Notes: generated by a model from the sequence alone, not told the origin. A stretch of DNA of 64,000 nucleotides from DATAPD01 sp036265385 (GCA_036265385.1 DATAPD010000033.1:36558-100557); one strand, 5' to 3'. Shown: positions 8,100-17,692, numbered from the stretch's first letter. Program-made: numbers and translations.

Positions 8100-9044
8100 T
8101 CACCAACCCCTGGTTTGCAGCATCTGTGCTTCATCCAGAGCGGCGACTGCGAGGCCCTTCATTGCGCCCTGCAGGTCTTCGCTGACTTCAAGCAATACTT
8201 TTGGGTCTTTGAAGTGCGTTGCGGCGAGCACGATGGCACGGGCACGCTTAGCGGACTCGGCTGGATCAGCAAACTCGGTCGAGTTCTTCATGAAAATGCC
8301 CGAGCCCACGAATACTGCTTCGGCACCAAGTTGCATGACAAGCGACGCGTCAGCAGGCGTCGCGATGCCTCCGGCGGAGAAGTTGGGAACAGGAAGCTTG
8401 CCATCGCGCGCAACCATGCGCACAAGTTCGTAAGGCGCCTGGTGCTCTTTCGCCTTCGAATAGAGCTCCTCTTCGCTGAGGACGGTGAGGATTTTCATTT
8501 CCTGAACGATCTGACGAATGTGTTTCACGGCGTGGACAACGTCGCCAGTGCCTGCTTCGCCCTTGGTGCGGATCATGGCAGCGCCTTCGGCGATGCGTCG
8601 GAGGGCTTCGCCCAAGTTACGGGCGCCGCAAACAAACGGGACTTTGAAAGCATGTTTGTCAACATGATGAGCCTCGTCCGCGGGCGTGAGCACTTCCGAT
8701 TCGTCGATGTAGTCGACGCCAAGTTCTTCGAGGATTTGGGCCTCCGCAAAATGTCCGATACGGCATTTGGCCATCACCGGAATGGAAACGGACGCCATAA
8801 TCTCGCGGATCTTTTTGGGAGAGGCCATACGAGCCACGCCACCTTCGGCGCGAATCTGAGCGGGAACGCGCTCAAGAGCCATCACTGCGACGGCTCCAGC
8901 CTTCTCAGCAACCTCAGCTTGCTTAGCATCGGTGACGTCCATGATGACGCCGCCCTTGAGCATCTCGGCCAAACCAGTTTTCAGGCGAAGACTGGTGGAA
9001 TTGCCATTTTTCGAATTGCCATTGTTGTTCGCCATAAGACTCAC
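8100..9044 (-). CDS. pdxS: Pyridoxal 5'-phosphate synthase lyase subunit PdxS
   Basis: PdxS (314 residues as called) makes PLP from ribose 5-phosphate, glyceraldehyde 3-phosphate and ammonia supplied by PdxT, as a dodecamer in the cytosol. Signature parts are [45 protein letters not shown] (catalytic Lys) and [16 protein letters not shown] (second active-site Lys), then [17 protein letters not shown]. It has ~20 extra N-terminal residues rich in Asn and Ser ([13 protein letters not shown]) before the conserved core. The site GAGGGTGAG upstream supports the 9044 start. It is transcribed divergently from pdxR and heads the pdxS-pdxT operon. Confidence 0.97.
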   Translation of the reverse strand: MSLMANNNGNSKNGNSTSLRLKTGLAEMLKGGVIMDVTDAKQAEVAEKAGAVAVMALERVPAQIRAEGGVARMASPKKIREIMASVSIPVMAKCRIGHFAEAQILEELGVDYIDESEVLTPADEAHHVDKHAFKVPFVCGARNLGEALRRIAEGAAMIRTKGEAGTGDVVHAVKHIRQIVQEMKILTVLSEEELYSKAKEHQAPYELVRMVARDGKLPVPNFSAGGIATPADASLVMQLGAEAVFVGSGIFMKNSTEFADPAESAKRARAIVLAATHFKDPKVLLEVSEDLQGAMKGLAVAALDEAQMLQTRGW

Positions 9045-9119
9045 CCTCTAATAGGCATTCGCGCAACAGCGCGGGGAAATGCAGATCTATCGGGACTGCT
9101 TAAAGACTAGCTGCCGATT

Positions 9120-9160
9120 GGTATTCTCGGTATGACCATTTACGGTATTCTAGCCATACC
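9120..9160. promoter_or_regulatory. Candidate PdxR operator between pdxS and pdxR
   Basis: GGTATTCT occurs twice in direct orientation (9120-9127 and 9144-9151, 24 bases apart). GGTATG (9129-9134) and CATACC (9155-9160) form an inverted pair. Direct plus inverted repeats are typical of MocR/PdxR operators. The site ends only 6 bases before the pdxR ATG, which would allow autoregulation as well as control of pdxST. Confidence 0.55.
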
Positions 9161-9166
9161 ATTTGT

Positions 9167-10624
9167 ATGCCTCGCGAAACGACAACATTGCCTCTTAGTC
9201 TGCCTGCTCCGCAGTCTCGGACAAGTTTGTACCGATGGATCTACGAGGAACTGAGGCAGGCGATTCTGGACGGAAGGTTGGCACCAGGCTCGCGCTTACC
9301 GGCCACGCGCGACCTAGCACGTGGATATCGGCTATCACGGTCGACGATCGTTACGGCATTCGAGCAGCTTCAGTCGGAAGGATATGTGGAGGGCCGAACG
9401 GGATCGGGCACTTATGTCAGCCAGGTTCTTCCAGAGCAACTACTGCAAGCGGGAGGCGCGCCAAAGGGACAGCGTCTTCCTCATCCCCATATCACTTTTT
9501 CTGAATACAGTCGGCGACTGAAACCTTTTCGTGCATCTCGGGCAAGGCCATTGCGGGTGTTCCGCGCGAATCAACCGGCGCTCGATTTATTTCCAATCAC
9601 TTTATGGTCACAAATCGCGGCGCGAAGGTTACGCCGAGTCTCGACCAATATGTTGGCCGGTGGCGAGGCGTTAGGCTACCGTCCATTGCGCGAAGCGGTG
9701 GCGCATTACTTAAATGCGTCGCGTGGAGTGAAGTGCACGGCCGATCAGGTAATCATCCTGTCGGGCGCCCAGGAGGCACTGGATCGAACGGCACGCGTGC
9801 TGGTGAATCCGGGCGAGACGGTTTGTATGGAAGAGCCCGGATATCCGGGTGCGGCGCTGGTTTTTCAAGCATTGGGAGCGAAAGTCACGCCGATGAAAGT
9901 TGACGAGGAGGGAGTGAGCCTGCGGAAGCAGAGTCCGAGGGGACGCTTGATTTACGTCACTCCGGCGCACCAGTTCCCTCTTGGTGTGACGATGACCTTG
10001 CGGCGGCGTCTGGCATTGCTGGAGTGGGCGCGGCGATCGGGGACGGTGATTTTCGAAGACGACTACGACAGCGAGTATCGCTATTCGGGGCGGCCGATTC
10101 CTGCACTACAGGGGTTGGACCAATCAGGCGTGGTCATATTCGCGGGAAGTTTCAGCGCGGTGCTCTTCCCCGCTCTGCGCCTTGGGTATCTCGTAGTCCC
10201 TGAAGAGATGGTCGACATCTTTGCGGCGGCGCAATCGGTTAGTACGCATCATCCACCGCTGCTTGGACAAGCGGTACTATGCGATTTCATTACGGAAGGA
10301 CACTTCGCGCGGCACATTCGGCGTATGAGGCAGACATATGCGGAGCGGCTATCAGTTCTGCTGGAGAGTGCGCGCGAGAATCTCGCAGGCAAGCTTGAAA
10401 TCTCCACCGTTGAAGCAGGGTTGCAGACGGTGGGTTGGTTGAAGAATGGTTCGAGTGCGATGAATTTCGCTAAGCGAGCACTTGAAGAAGGAATCGAGCT
10501 AGCTCCTTTGAGAACCTATGCGTGGGGGCGAAGTCCCGAGAACGGATTGATACTCGGGTTTGCTGGATTCACCCCGCGTGAAATCCGAGCAGGCGTTCTA
10601 CGCCTGGCTAATCTAGTGAAGTGA
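9167..10624 (+). CDS. pdxR: MocR/PdxR-type regulator with missing PLP lysine
   Basis: The 485-residue protein has an N-terminal GntR winged helix (residues ~18-88; LAPGSRLPATRDLARGYRLSRSTIVTAFEQL) and a class-I aminotransferase-like domain (~110-485). Its position divergent from pdxST indicates the B6 regulator PdxR, which uses PLP as effector. The pyridine-binding Asp region FEDDYDSEYRY is intact. The usual GTFSK-x-LFP-x-LR motif, however, reads GSFSAVLFPALRLGY, so the Schiff-base Lys is replaced by Ala at about residue 331. It may therefore bind PLP non-covalently, or sense another ligand. No clear Shine-Dalgarno precedes 9167, so the start is slightly uncertain. The gene is convergent with the thioesterase gene. 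Confidence 0.85.
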   Translation: MPRETTTLPLSLPAPQSRTSLYRWIYEELRQAILDGRLAPGSRLPATRDLARGYRLSRSTIVTAFEQLQSEGYVEGRTGSGTYVSQVLPEQLLQAGGAPKGQRLPHPHITFSEYSRRLKPFRASRARPLRVFRANQPALDLFPITLWSQIAARRLRRVSTNMLAGGEALGYRPLREAVAHYLNASRGVKCTADQVIILSGAQEALDRTARVLVNPGETVCMEEPGYPGAALVFQALGAKVTPMKVDEEGVSLRKQSPRGRLIYVTPAHQFPLGVTMTLRRRLALLEWARRSGTVIFEDDYDSEYRYSGRPIPALQGLDQSGVVIFAGSFSAVLFPALRLGYLVVPEEMVDIFAAAQSVSTHHPPLLGQAVLCDFITEGHFARHIRRMRQTYAERLSVLLESARENLAGKLEISTVEAGLQTVGWLKNGSSAMNFAKRALEEGIELAPLRTYAWGRSPENGLILGFAGFTPREIRAGVLRLANLVK

Positions 10625-10634
10625 GCGCCTGGGA

Positions 10635-11105
10635 TCATTTCAGGGAGAACTTTTGTTTCAGGCGCTCGGGATCGATGGCGATGAACAACCCGCGTCCGCG
10701 AGCGAGAACCTCATCTTTTTCGTTGTAGATTTCAGCAGCGTTGACGTGCCGGCGACCGTGGACTTCCACTTCAAAAGATTCCACGCGAAGTCGGGTGTGC
10801 AGTGGCACCGGCTTGAGATAGCTCACCGTGATCTCGGACGTCAGGGCGATGACATGTCGGCGTTTGTTTACTTTACCCATCGCCTCGTCGAGGATCGTGG
10901 CGATGATGCCACCATGGCAGTGGCCTGGAGGACCGGTGTATCGCTTGCTGAGCCGAAAACGTGAGATGAAGCGACCACGTTCCTCGTCGTAAACGAACTT
11001 CATCTGCATGCCCTGCGGATTGTTGGTGCCACAAGCAAAGCAATAGTTCTTCTGGAGTTGAATGTAGCGGGTGTCGTGACCGTGAGCTTTGGTCCTGCTT
11101 GCCAT
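10635..11105 (-). CDS. PaaI-type hotdog thioesterase
   Basis: This is a 156-residue hotdog-fold protein. Recognisable parts are NYCFACGTNNPQGM near the N terminus, the helix motif HCHGGIIATILDEAMG, and the strand VTVSYLKPVPLHTRLRVE. The layout is that of the PaaI/YbgC-like acyl-CoA thioesterase superfamily. Members hydrolyse acyl-CoA thioesters in the cytosol; the substrate cannot be read from sequence. It sits on the same strand as the methyltransferase gene 23 bases upstream, so the two may be co-transcribed. Confidence 0.85.
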   Translation of the reverse strand: MASRTKAHGHDTRYIQLQKNYCFACGTNNPQGMQMKFVYDEERGRFISRFRLSKRYTGPPGHCHGGIIATILDEAMGKVNKRRHVIALTSEITVSYLKPVPLHTRLRVESFEVEVHGRRHVNAAEIYNEKDEVLARGRGLFIAIDPERLKQKFSLK

Positions 11106-11128
11106 AAACGAATGATTGTAAGACGAAC

Positions 11129-11722
11129 CTATGAGCGAGTCGCGGCCGGTTTCATGGCGACCAGTTCCGCAGTCGCGGTTTGTTTTTCAATTTCTGCACT
11201 ATGCAAGGTGCGCAAACCGGGGAAAGCGCGTGCCAGCTCGCCGGGCTTGAGCAGATGTTCGGGATTTCGAGGGCCTGCATGAAACTTTTTCTGAGCAACT
11301 GTATACGTCTTGTAGATCAAGAAACCGCCCGGTCGAATGACGTTTTCGACTTTCGAAAAGAGCGTGCGATCAAGAAAGAGAAAACAAAGCACTACATCAA
11401 AAAGCGGGCCACGTTCGAGGAAGTTTTCAATCGGATGATTCTCAAAATGAATTCGATCGGCGAGAGCTTGCGTTTGAGCTCGCGCCTTTGCAATGGCAAC
11501 GTCAGAAATGTCGACAGCGGTAACGGTCCACCCTCGCTCTCCTAACCAAATCGCGTGACGACCTAGTCCAGAAGCAAGATCGAGCGCGCGCCCAGGCGCT
11601 GGAATTTCATTGCGAATGAAGGTGTCGTAAGCCCAAATCAGAAATGGGTCGGGAGAATGAGTTTCTCCGTGGCCGGCTTCGTAGCGATCATTCCAGAATT
11701 GGCGTTCGCCGAATTTGCTCAT
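11129..11722 (-). CDS. Class I SAM-dependent methyltransferase (TehB-like)
   Basis: The 197-residue Rossmann-fold methyltransferase has motif I in ALDLASGLGRHAIWLGERGW and motif II at VTAVDISDVAIAKA. The acidic loop VVLCFLFLDRTLF lies where TehB-like enzymes have motif IV. Its N-terminal WNDRYEAG resembles the family of small-molecule methyltransferases annotated as TehB-like. The substrate is unknown, and tellurite resistance is not implied by similarity alone. It is upstream of, and on the same strand as, the thioesterase. Confidence 0.85.
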   Translation of the reverse strand: MSKFGERQFWNDRYEAGHGETHSPDPFLIWAYDTFIRNEIPAPGRALDLASGLGRHAIWLGERGWTVTAVDISDVAIAKARAQTQALADRIHFENHPIENFLERGPLFDVVLCFLFLDRTLFSKVENVIRPGGFLIYKTYTVAQKKFHAGPRNPEHLLKPGELARAFPGLRTLHSAEIEKQTATAELVAMKPAATRS

Positions 11723-11814
11723 TGCATCGGGACTGCAGTGTAAATGGCGATCATTTTTCAGGAAACCTGGAGGATCGGATCGATATCAGAGTTGGAGTAG
11801 ACTCGGAGATGGGG

Positions 11815-12540
11815 ATGGCATTAACCAAGGAAATCAGGGGTGGTGGGAGCACCGGATCGTTGCCGCCTCAGTACGGCGGGGGTGGCGGAGATCCGAGCGG
11901 CGGGAACCGGCCGAACTACGCGGAGCGTTTGAGGCGAGCTCGGATGGGGCTTGCGGTGGGACTTACTCCAGTGGCGATGTTGTTCGTCTCGTTTTCGGCA
12001 GCCTTTGTGGCGAGACGTTTGTTCGCATCGGCTGAGCTGAGCGTGTCGCCGCAATATGAGCGATGGGTATCGACCCCGTTGCCATGGACGCTGCTGGTGA
12101 TCAACACAGTGATTTTGCTCGTAAGCAGCGGGTGTATCGAGATGGCACGTCATTCAGCGACGCGTCGAGTTGCGCTAGCACCGGTTAGATCCATTCCCGG
12201 TGTATCACTTGGCAATGATAGAAACTTCCCGTGGCTAGGTTTGACAGTTGTGTTAGGCAGTTGCTTCCTCCTCGGTCAGTGGCGAGCGTGGCTCCTGCTG
12301 CGCAACCAGGGTGTGTTTATTTCCAGCGCGCCAAGCAGTTCGTTTTTCTATCTGCTTACCGGAATGCATGCACTGCACTTAGCAGGCGGCATACTAGCTT
12401 TGCTGTATGCGGCGATCGGAGCTTTACATAAATGGGAAATAGAACGTCAACGAATCATCCTTGAAGTTGCTGCCTGGTATTGGCATTTCATGATGCTGCT
12501 CTGGATTTTTATCCTTCTGCTTGTGCTCATCACGACATAA
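11815..12540 (+). CDS. Cytochrome c oxidase subunit III-like membrane protein
   Basis: The product (241 residues) starts with a Gly-rich tail (GGGSTGSLPPQYGGGGG). About five transmembrane segments follow, among them VGLTPVAMLFVSFSAAFVAR, LVINTVILLVSSGCIEMAR, HALHLAGGILALLYAAIGAL and YWHFMMLLWIFILLLV. The last two carry the COX3 hallmarks (HALH, WHF-x-W-x-F). Start 11815 is chosen because GGAG lies 6 bases upstream; ATG 11809 has no room for a ribosome site. COX3 normally sits beside the catalytic subunits, but none is here. It may serve an oxidase encoded elsewhere. Confidence 0.8.
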   Translation: MALTKEIRGGGSTGSLPPQYGGGGGDPSGGNRPNYAERLRRARMGLAVGLTPVAMLFVSFSAAFVARRLFASAELSVSPQYERWVSTPLPWTLLVINTVILLVSSGCIEMARHSATRRVALAPVRSIPGVSLGNDRNFPWLGLTVVLGSCFLLGQWRAWLLLRNQGVFISSAPSSSFFYLLTGMHALHLAGGILALLYAAIGALHKWEIERQRIILEVAAWYWHFMMLLWIFILLLVLITT

Positions 12541-12575
12541 GTTTGCTGCGAGTAAAGTGTCCCACCCTGACGTCT

Positions 12576-12606
12576 ACTGTGTTTTCTGTAGATGAAAATG
12601 CACAGT
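12576..12606. promoter_or_regulatory. Imperfect inverted repeat upstream of sigma-54 promoter
   Basis: ACTGTGTTTTC and GAAAATGCACAGT face each other about 140 bases before the -24 element. The distance is typical for an enhancer-binding-protein site. Functional assignment is inference. Confidence 0.35.
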
Positions 12607-12632
12607 GAAAAATCAGAAATGCTTGCTATCTG

Positions 12633-12654
12633 GAAAAAAGTTCCCACTTTTTTC
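12633..12654. repeat. AT-rich perfect inverted repeat
   Basis: GAAAAAAGT and ACTTTTTTC form a 9-bp stem with a TCCC loop. It could terminate transcription from the COX3-like gene, since its right arm is T-rich, or be a protein site. Confidence 0.4.
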
Positions 12655-12673
12655 GGTTGCACAATGAAACAAA

Positions 12674-12692
12674 TTGAGACGAACGGTCTCAA
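12674..12692. promoter_or_regulatory. Perfect inverted repeat near sigma-54 promoter
   Basis: TTGAGAC and GTCTCAA are separated by GAACG, 28 bases upstream of the -24 GG. This is a plausible binding site for an activator or repressor of the downstream promoter. Confidence 0.4.
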
Positions 12693-12719
12693 GCATTGAT
12701 AAGTCGGCGATTTTCAATT

Positions 12720-12735
12720 TGGCATGGCGCTTGCA
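12720..12735 (+). promoter_or_regulatory. Sigma-54 (RpoN) promoter
   Basis: TGGCATGGCGCTTGCA matches the TGGCAYR-N4-TTGCW consensus at every defined position, with GG at 12721-12722 and GC at 12733-12734, exactly 10 bases apart. The expected transcription start near 12746 gives a ~63-base leader for the exported-protein gene at 12809. Confidence 0.7.
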
Positions 12736-12808
12736 CTGATGCAGGGTGCCGCTTCGCTTCGTTAAAGACAAAAATGGCATCAAGTTTATCTCTCCCAGGA
12801 GGATGTGA

Positions 12809-13189
12809 ATGAAGAAGCTATCGGTAACCAGCATGCTCGCGGCAACAGCCCTGCTCTGCGGAGTCACGGCATTTGCTCAGGACACAACCACACAGCAGCC
12901 CTCGCAGTCACCGAGCACCAGCCAGCCGAGCGCTAGCCAGACTGATCCTCAGGCTTCCGGCGCGACGGGCGCTCAGGGCCAGATGCAGCAAGCAACCAAG
13001 GTATTCACCGGAAAGATTTCGAAGGACGGTGATCGCCTCGTGCTGAAAGATGCAGCCACCAACATGACCTATCAGCTTGATGATCAGTCCAAAGCCAAGA
13101 AGTACGAAGGCAAGGACGTGAAGGTCAACGGCAGCCTCGACGCCAACAGCAACACCATCCACGTCGACAGCATTGAAGCTGGATCGTAA
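12809..13189 (+). CDS. Secreted DUF5818-like protein
   Basis: The 126-residue protein has a signal peptide ([23 protein letters not shown], cleavage before QD) and a Ser/Gln/Thr/Pro-rich linker to about residue 62. A small beta-rich domain follows: [39 protein letters not shown], then [12 protein letters not shown]. The last part matches what I know as the DUF5818 OB-like domain, frequent in Acidobacteriota exported proteins. CAGGAGG 6-7 bases before the ATG gives a strong start. The gene stands alone between a sigma-54 promoter and a strong terminator, so it is separately regulated. Function unknown. Confidence 0.8.
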   Translation: MKKLSVTSMLAATALLCGVTAFAQDTTTQQPSQSPSTSQPSASQTDPQASGATGAQGQMQQATKVFTGKISKDGDRLVLKDAATNMTYQLDDQSKAKKYEGKDVKVNGSLDANSNTIHVDSIEAGS

Positions 13190-13209
13190 GTAACGTCTCC
13201 AACCATACT

Positions 13210-13237
13210 GGGGCTCTACGGAGCCCCTATTTTTTTT
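13210..13237 (+). terminator. Rho-independent terminator after the DUF5818-like gene
   Basis: GGGGCTC/GAGCCCC forms a 7-bp stem with a TACG tetraloop (13217-13220), followed by TAT7 (T-run 13230-13237). It lies 20 bases after the stop codon. Confidence 0.9.
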
Positions 13238-13332
13238 GCCCCCTGAATCATTCACCAGAACATTCATCCGATAACTTCGTCTCGCAAAGACCGCGGGAGT
13301 TCTGTGCTCCCACCAAGACCGGGCACTCTCGC

Positions 13333-13338
13333 TATAAT
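13333..13338 (+). promoter_or_regulatory. Candidate -10 box of uvrA
   Basis: A perfect TATAAT lies 101 bases before the uvrA ATG, but no good -35 hexamer is found 16-18 bases upstream. No SOS box of a known type was recognised. Confidence 0.35.
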
Positions 13339-13439
13339 AGAGAGATTCCGCACCCGCTCTGAGGCGTCTGTGTGCAGCTCTCCTTCTTGGCGGAAGCCTT
13401 TCGAGTCGCGCGTGCGGTCGCGAAGGTCCAAATCCATCG

Positions 13440-16394
13440 ATGTCCACGGAAAGCATTGTTGTTCGGGGCGCGCGCGTCCACAACCTAAAAAACATAGATT
13501 TCGAGATACCGCACAATACTTTGACGGTTGTGACGGGAGTGTCTGGCTCAGGAAAGTCTTCTCTCGCATTCGATACGATCTACGCGGAAGGCCAGCGGCG
13601 GTATGTCGAGTCGTTGTCCGCCTATGCACGCCAGTTTCTCGAGCGTATCGAAAAGCCTGATGCCGATCTGATTGATGGGATTGCGCCAGCTGTCGCCATC
13701 AAGCAGAAGAACTCGACGCGGAATCCCCGATCCACGGTTGCGACTGCGACCGAAATCTACGATTACCTGCGATTGTTGTTTGCTCGAGTCGGACGAACCT
13801 ACTGCGCGAAATGCGGACAAGAGGTGAAACGAGACACTGTTGACGAGATTGCTGAGAACATTCTGGCTCTCGGCGAAGGTACACGTCTACAAGCTCTGTT
13901 TCCGCTGCAATCCGCAATCAGGCTTGAGGAAAAGGAAGGAAAGGTCGCCCAGAAGAAGCGAACTAGAAAATCGGCTGTAGCGAGCGAGGCATCTCGCGGA
14001 ATCCATTCCATTTCGGACGCACTGAAAGAACGCTTATTTGATTTGCGCAAACGCGGATTCAACCGTCTTTACCAGCGCGGGCAGATGTTCGAGTTTTCGA
14101 CGCCTGAGTCGCTGCTCGAGATCAACTTCACAGAGCCGGTTTTTGTGTTGGTGGACCGACTCGTGGTTTCCGCAGAAAGTCGCGCGCGGATCGTGGACGG
14201 AGTGGAGATTGCTTACCGCGAATCGGGAGAGGTCATTTTCGAGATCCCTCCGCATAAAAGCGAAACGGGCCGGCGACTCCGATTTACTCAACGATTCGAG
14301 TGCAAGAACGATGGAACACGGTACGACGAGCCGGAGCCCCGACTTTTTTCTTTCAACAATCCTTACGGCGCTTGTCCGCGCTGCCAGGGTTTTGGGAACA
14401 CGATTGACTTCGATCTAGACCTTGTCATTCCTGACAAGTCCAAGACGCTGAGTGAAGGCGCGATTGAGCCTTGGACGAAACCGAAATATCGTCCGCTATT
14501 TACGGAACTGAAGCGATTCGCGAAACAGGAGAACATTCCGCTGGATGTGCCCTGGATCGATTTAGGACCAGAGCACCAGAGGGTGATCATTGATGGTGAA
14601 GGTCGATTCGGCGGAGTAAGAGGGTTCTTCAATCACCTGGAGCGAAAGAAATACAAGCTCCACGTGCGAGTGTTTATCAGTCGATATCGAGGCTACTCGC
14701 TTTGTTCGACATGCGGTGGCACACGTCTGCGTCCGGAGGCGCGGCAGGTAAAGATCCACGGGAAAGATATTTGCCAGGTTGTTGCTCTGACGGTCGAGCA
14801 GGCGGCTGCGTTTTTTGAGAACTTAGTTCTGACGCGCGAAGAAGAAGACATCGCGGACAAGTTATTGATCGAAATCCGTGAGCGGCTGCGCTTTCTGAAC
14901 GATGTGGGTCTCGACTACCTGGCGCTTGATCGTTTGGCCTCAACGCTGTCTGGCGGCGAAGCACAGCGGATCCAGTTGGCAACATCGCTCGGCTCGCGGC
15001 TGGTGGGAACACTCTACGTGCTGGACGAGCCTTCGATCGGTCTGCACAGTCGTGACACTCATCGTCTGATCAAGATCCTCGAAGGCCTACGTGATCTCGG
15101 AAACACCATCCTAGTAGTCGAGCATGATCCGGATATCATGCGCGCGGCGAATCGAATCATCGATCTGGGGCCCGGCGCAGGGGAAAATGGCGGACGTTTA
15201 GTCGCAGCCGGCAGTTATGACGAGATCAAGAAAACGACTTCCTCGCTGACGGGACGTTATCTTTCGGACGACCTCCGGATTCAAATGCCGCCAGCTCGTC
15301 GTAAACCTGGAGTGCATCGGATAGAAATCATCGGCGCTCGTGCTCACAATTTAAAGAACGTAGATTTGGAAATCCCGCTCGGCATGCTGGTTGCAATTAC
15401 TGGAGTGTCGGGCTCAGGCAAATCCACTTTGCTACATGATGTTTTGTTTCAGGCTTTGGCAATTGCGAAGAAACAGCCTCTGGGGGCAACAACAAGCACG
15501 GCGTTTTGGGAGCGAGTAGAGGGCGACGAATTCATCGACGAAATCGTGCTCGTGGATCAGTCCCCCATTGGAAGAACACCGAGATCGAATCCAGTCACCT
15601 ATATCAAAGCTTTTGATTCGATTCGAGATTTGTATGCGTCGGTACCGGAAGCACAGAAACGCGGTTTCACCGCAGGTCACTTTTCATTCAATATTCCGGG
15701 TGGACGTTGCGAAAATTGCCAGGGAGATGGAACGGTGACGGTCGAAATGCAGTTTCTGGCAGACGTGGAACTGGTCTGCGAAGAATGTAAAGGCACCCGA
15801 TATAAACCGCAGGTGCTGGAGGTTCGGTACAAAGGCAAAAACATTTATGAAGCCTTGCAGTTGACTGTCAAAGAGGCGCTGAAGTTCTTCGCGGAGGTTC
15901 CGAAAATTACGGAGAAGCTGCGAGTGCTAGAGGAAGTGGGACTTGGATATCTCAGACTTGGGCAATCGGCAACCACTCTCTCTGGTGGCGAGGCACAACG
16001 CATGAAGTTGGCCGCGCACCTGCAACCAGCAAGCCGCGAGGCAGGAAGGCCGAAGGCCGAAGGAGAGGCGCCACGAAGACGTGGTCGAATCCTGTATATC
16101 TTCGATGAGCCGACGACTGGCCTTCACTTCGATGATGTGAGCAAATTGTTATTTGCATTCCGAAGGCTGATCGATGCGGGAGGGTCAATTGTGGTCATCG
16201 AACACAACCTGGAAGTCATCAAAACGGCGGATTGGGTCATTGACCTGGGGCCTGAAGGTGGAGACCGGGGCGGCCGCATTGTAGGGGAAGGTCCGCCTGA
16301 GAAGATTGCTAAACTGGCGGGCTCATACACCGGACAGTTTCTCGCACGCATCTTAAACGGTAATGGAGCGTCGCGTTCCAATGGCAACCGCTAG
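13440..16394 (+). CDS. uvrA: Excinuclease ABC subunit UvrA
   Basis: UvrA (984 residues) is the damage-recognition ATPase of nucleotide excision repair and loads UvrB. It has two ABC modules. The first Walker A is GVSGSGKSS at 33-41 and its signature [13 protein letters not shown] is near 503. The second Walker [10 protein letters not shown] is near 654 and [15 protein letters not shown] near 846. Zinc-finger cysteines are seen in [18 protein letters not shown] and [20 protein letters not shown] short Arg/Glu-rich insert ([20 protein letters not shown]) follows the second signature and is common in related phyla. The start at 13440 gives the canonical [14 protein letters not shown] beginning with GAAGG upstream. 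uvrB and uvrC are not in the window. Confidence 0.97.
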   Translation: MSTESIVVRGARVHNLKNIDFEIPHNTLTVVTGVSGSGKSSLAFDTIYAEGQRRYVESLSAYARQFLERIEKPDADLIDGIAPAVAIKQKNSTRNPRSTVATATEIYDYLRLLFARVGRTYCAKCGQEVKRDTVDEIAENILALGEGTRLQALFPLQSAIRLEEKEGKVAQKKRTRKSAVASEASRGIHSISDALKERLFDLRKRGFNRLYQRGQMFEFSTPESLLEINFTEPVFVLVDRLVVSAESRARIVDGVEIAYRESGEVIFEIPPHKSETGRRLRFTQRFECKNDGTRYDEPEPRLFSFNNPYGACPRCQGFGNTIDFDLDLVIPDKSKTLSEGAIEPWTKPKYRPLFTELKRFAKQENIPLDVPWIDLGPEHQRVIIDGEGRFGGVRGFFNHLERKKYKLHVRVFISRYRGYSLCSTCGGTRLRPEARQVKIHGKDICQVVALTVEQAAAFFENLVLTREEEDIADKLLIEIRERLRFLNDVGLDYLALDRLASTLSGGEAQRIQLATSLGSRLVGTLYVLDEPSIGLHSRDTHRLIKILEGLRDLGNTILVVEHDPDIMRAANRIIDLGPGAGENGGRLVAAGSYDEIKKTTSSLTGRYLSDDLRIQMPPARRKPGVHRIEIIGARAHNLKNVDLEIPLGMLVAITGVSGSGKSTLLHDVLFQALAIAKKQPLGATTSTAFWERVEGDEFIDEIVLVDQSPIGRTPRSNPVTYIKAFDSIRDLYASVPEAQKRGFTAGHFSFNIPGGRCENCQGDGTVTVEMQFLADVELVCEECKGTRYKPQVLEVRYKGKNIYEALQLTVKEALKFFAEVPKITEKLRVLEEVGLGYLRLGQSATTLSGGEAQRMKLAAHLQPASREAGRPKAEGEAPRRRGRILYIFDEPTTGLHFDDVSKLLFAFRRLIDAGGSIVVIEHNLEVIKTADWVIDLGPEGGDRGGRIVGEGPPEKIAKLAGSYTGQFLARILNGNGASRSNGNR

Positions 16395-17691
16395 GCGGTG
16401 GCTTGGGTTCATCCTTTGTGGCACATGCTGTCTGACGTTTGCTCAGACAGAATCCAAGGGAACGAGGCGGCATGTTCGTGTTGCCGAACAGGATCCAAGT
16501 GCAGCCGCCCTCGCCCAAGCGGAAGATGCGATCTCAAAAAAAGATTACGCGAACGCTGAAAAGTCCTTGGTCCCGATCACGCAACGAGACCCCGCAAATT
16601 ACCAGGCATGGTTTGATTTGGGGTTCACGCTGAATGCGCTGGGTCGGACAGATGAATCTATTGCGGCGTATCGAAAGTCGGTAGCTGCGAAGCCGGATGT
16701 TTTCGAATCCAACTTGAATCTGGGACTTATGTTGGCTCGCGCCGGAGAGCCCGACGCCGCGCAATTCCTGCGGGCTGCCACGAAGCTTAAGCCGACTGAA
16801 AAGATGGACGAGGGGCATGCACGGGCATGGGTATCACTTGGGCACGTCGTCGAGACCTCGAATCCTGACGAAGCCTTGGAAGCGTTTCGGCAAGCGATCG
16901 CTCTCCAGCCGAAGGATCCTGAGCCACACAACTTCGCGGCGATACTGCTGGAACGGCAAAAGAAATTGACAGAGGCCGAGAAAGAGTATCAGGCCGTGCT
17001 TGCTTTGGAACCGAATTCGACAGAAGCAGCGCTTGCTCTGGCGAACATTTACATGCAAAGTCAGCGACTACCAGAGGCCGAGGAGATGCTTCGTAAGCTT
17101 GCAGCCGCTAAGCAGACTGATCCTAGTATTCATCTTCAACTGGGACGGCTGTTGGCGGGCCAAAAGAAATTTGATGAAGCTGCCTCAGAGATGGAATTAG
17201 CCCTCAAAGCGAATCCCAGAAGTGTGGAAGCGCAGCGCGAACTGGCTGATCTGTATTCTGCGGCTGGTCAGCATGATCGCGCCGAATCGGCCTATAGAGA
17301 GCTTCTGAAATCTCAAGGCCCGGATGCGGCTCTACATCATTCATTAGGAATCGAGCTACTTCGGCAGAAGAAATTCGCCGCAGCGCAGGAGGAACTTCTC
17401 GCGGCGGTGAAGCTCAAACCAGACCTCGGGCCGGCTTACGGAGACCTCGCCACGGCAGCTAGCGAGAACAAGAACTATGAGTTGGCGATTAAGGCTCTCG
17501 ATGCTCGAGCCAAGTTCTTGCCCGAGATCCCGGTGGGTTATTTCCTGCGGGCAACCGCCTACGACCACCTGCGAGACTTCAAGAATGCAGCCGTTAACTA
17601 TCACCTCTTCCTAGATAACGCCAACGGCCAGTATCCTGATCAGGAATGGCAAGCTCGCCATCGGTTGATCGCCATTGAACCTAAAAAATAG
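16381..17691 (+). CDS. Exported TPR-repeat protein
   Basis: The 436-residue product begins with a signal-like segment ([22 protein letters not shown]). About ten tetratricopeptide repeats follow, e.g. NYQAWFDLGFTLNALGRTDE, PEPHNFAAILLERQKKLTEAE and PSIHLQLGRLLAGQKKFDEAA. TPR arrays mediate protein-protein contacts, here in the periplasm. Start 16381 is preferred because it gives a clean signal peptide; ATG 16363 adds six residues. Either start overlaps the end of uvrA, so read-through from uvrA is likely. The next gene begins one base after the stop, indicating an operon of three exported proteins. Confidence 0.8.
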   Translation: MATARRWLGFILCGTCCLTFAQTESKGTRRHVRVAEQDPSAAALAQAEDAISKKDYANAEKSLVPITQRDPANYQAWFDLGFTLNALGRTDESIAAYRKSVAAKPDVFESNLNLGLMLARAGEPDAAQFLRAATKLKPTEKMDEGHARAWVSLGHVVETSNPDEALEAFRQAIALQPKDPEPHNFAAILLERQKKLTEAEKEYQAVLALEPNSTEAALALANIYMQSQRLPEAEEMLRKLAAAKQTDPSIHLQLGRLLAGQKKFDEAASEMELALKANPRSVEAQRELADLYSAAGQHDRAESAYRELLKSQGPDAALHHSLGIELLRQKKFAAAQEELLAAVKLKPDLGPAYGDLATAASENKNYELAIKALDARAKFLPEIPVGYFLRATAYDHLRDFKNAAVNYHLFLDNANGQYPDQEWQARHRLIAIEPKK

Positions 17692-17692
17692 C

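Noticed and set aside
8115..9110. 331-codon plus-strand frame opposite pdxS
   Set aside because: It lies antisense to the conserved pdxS gene, and its protein has no recognisable motif; a long open antisense frame is expected from the codon bias.
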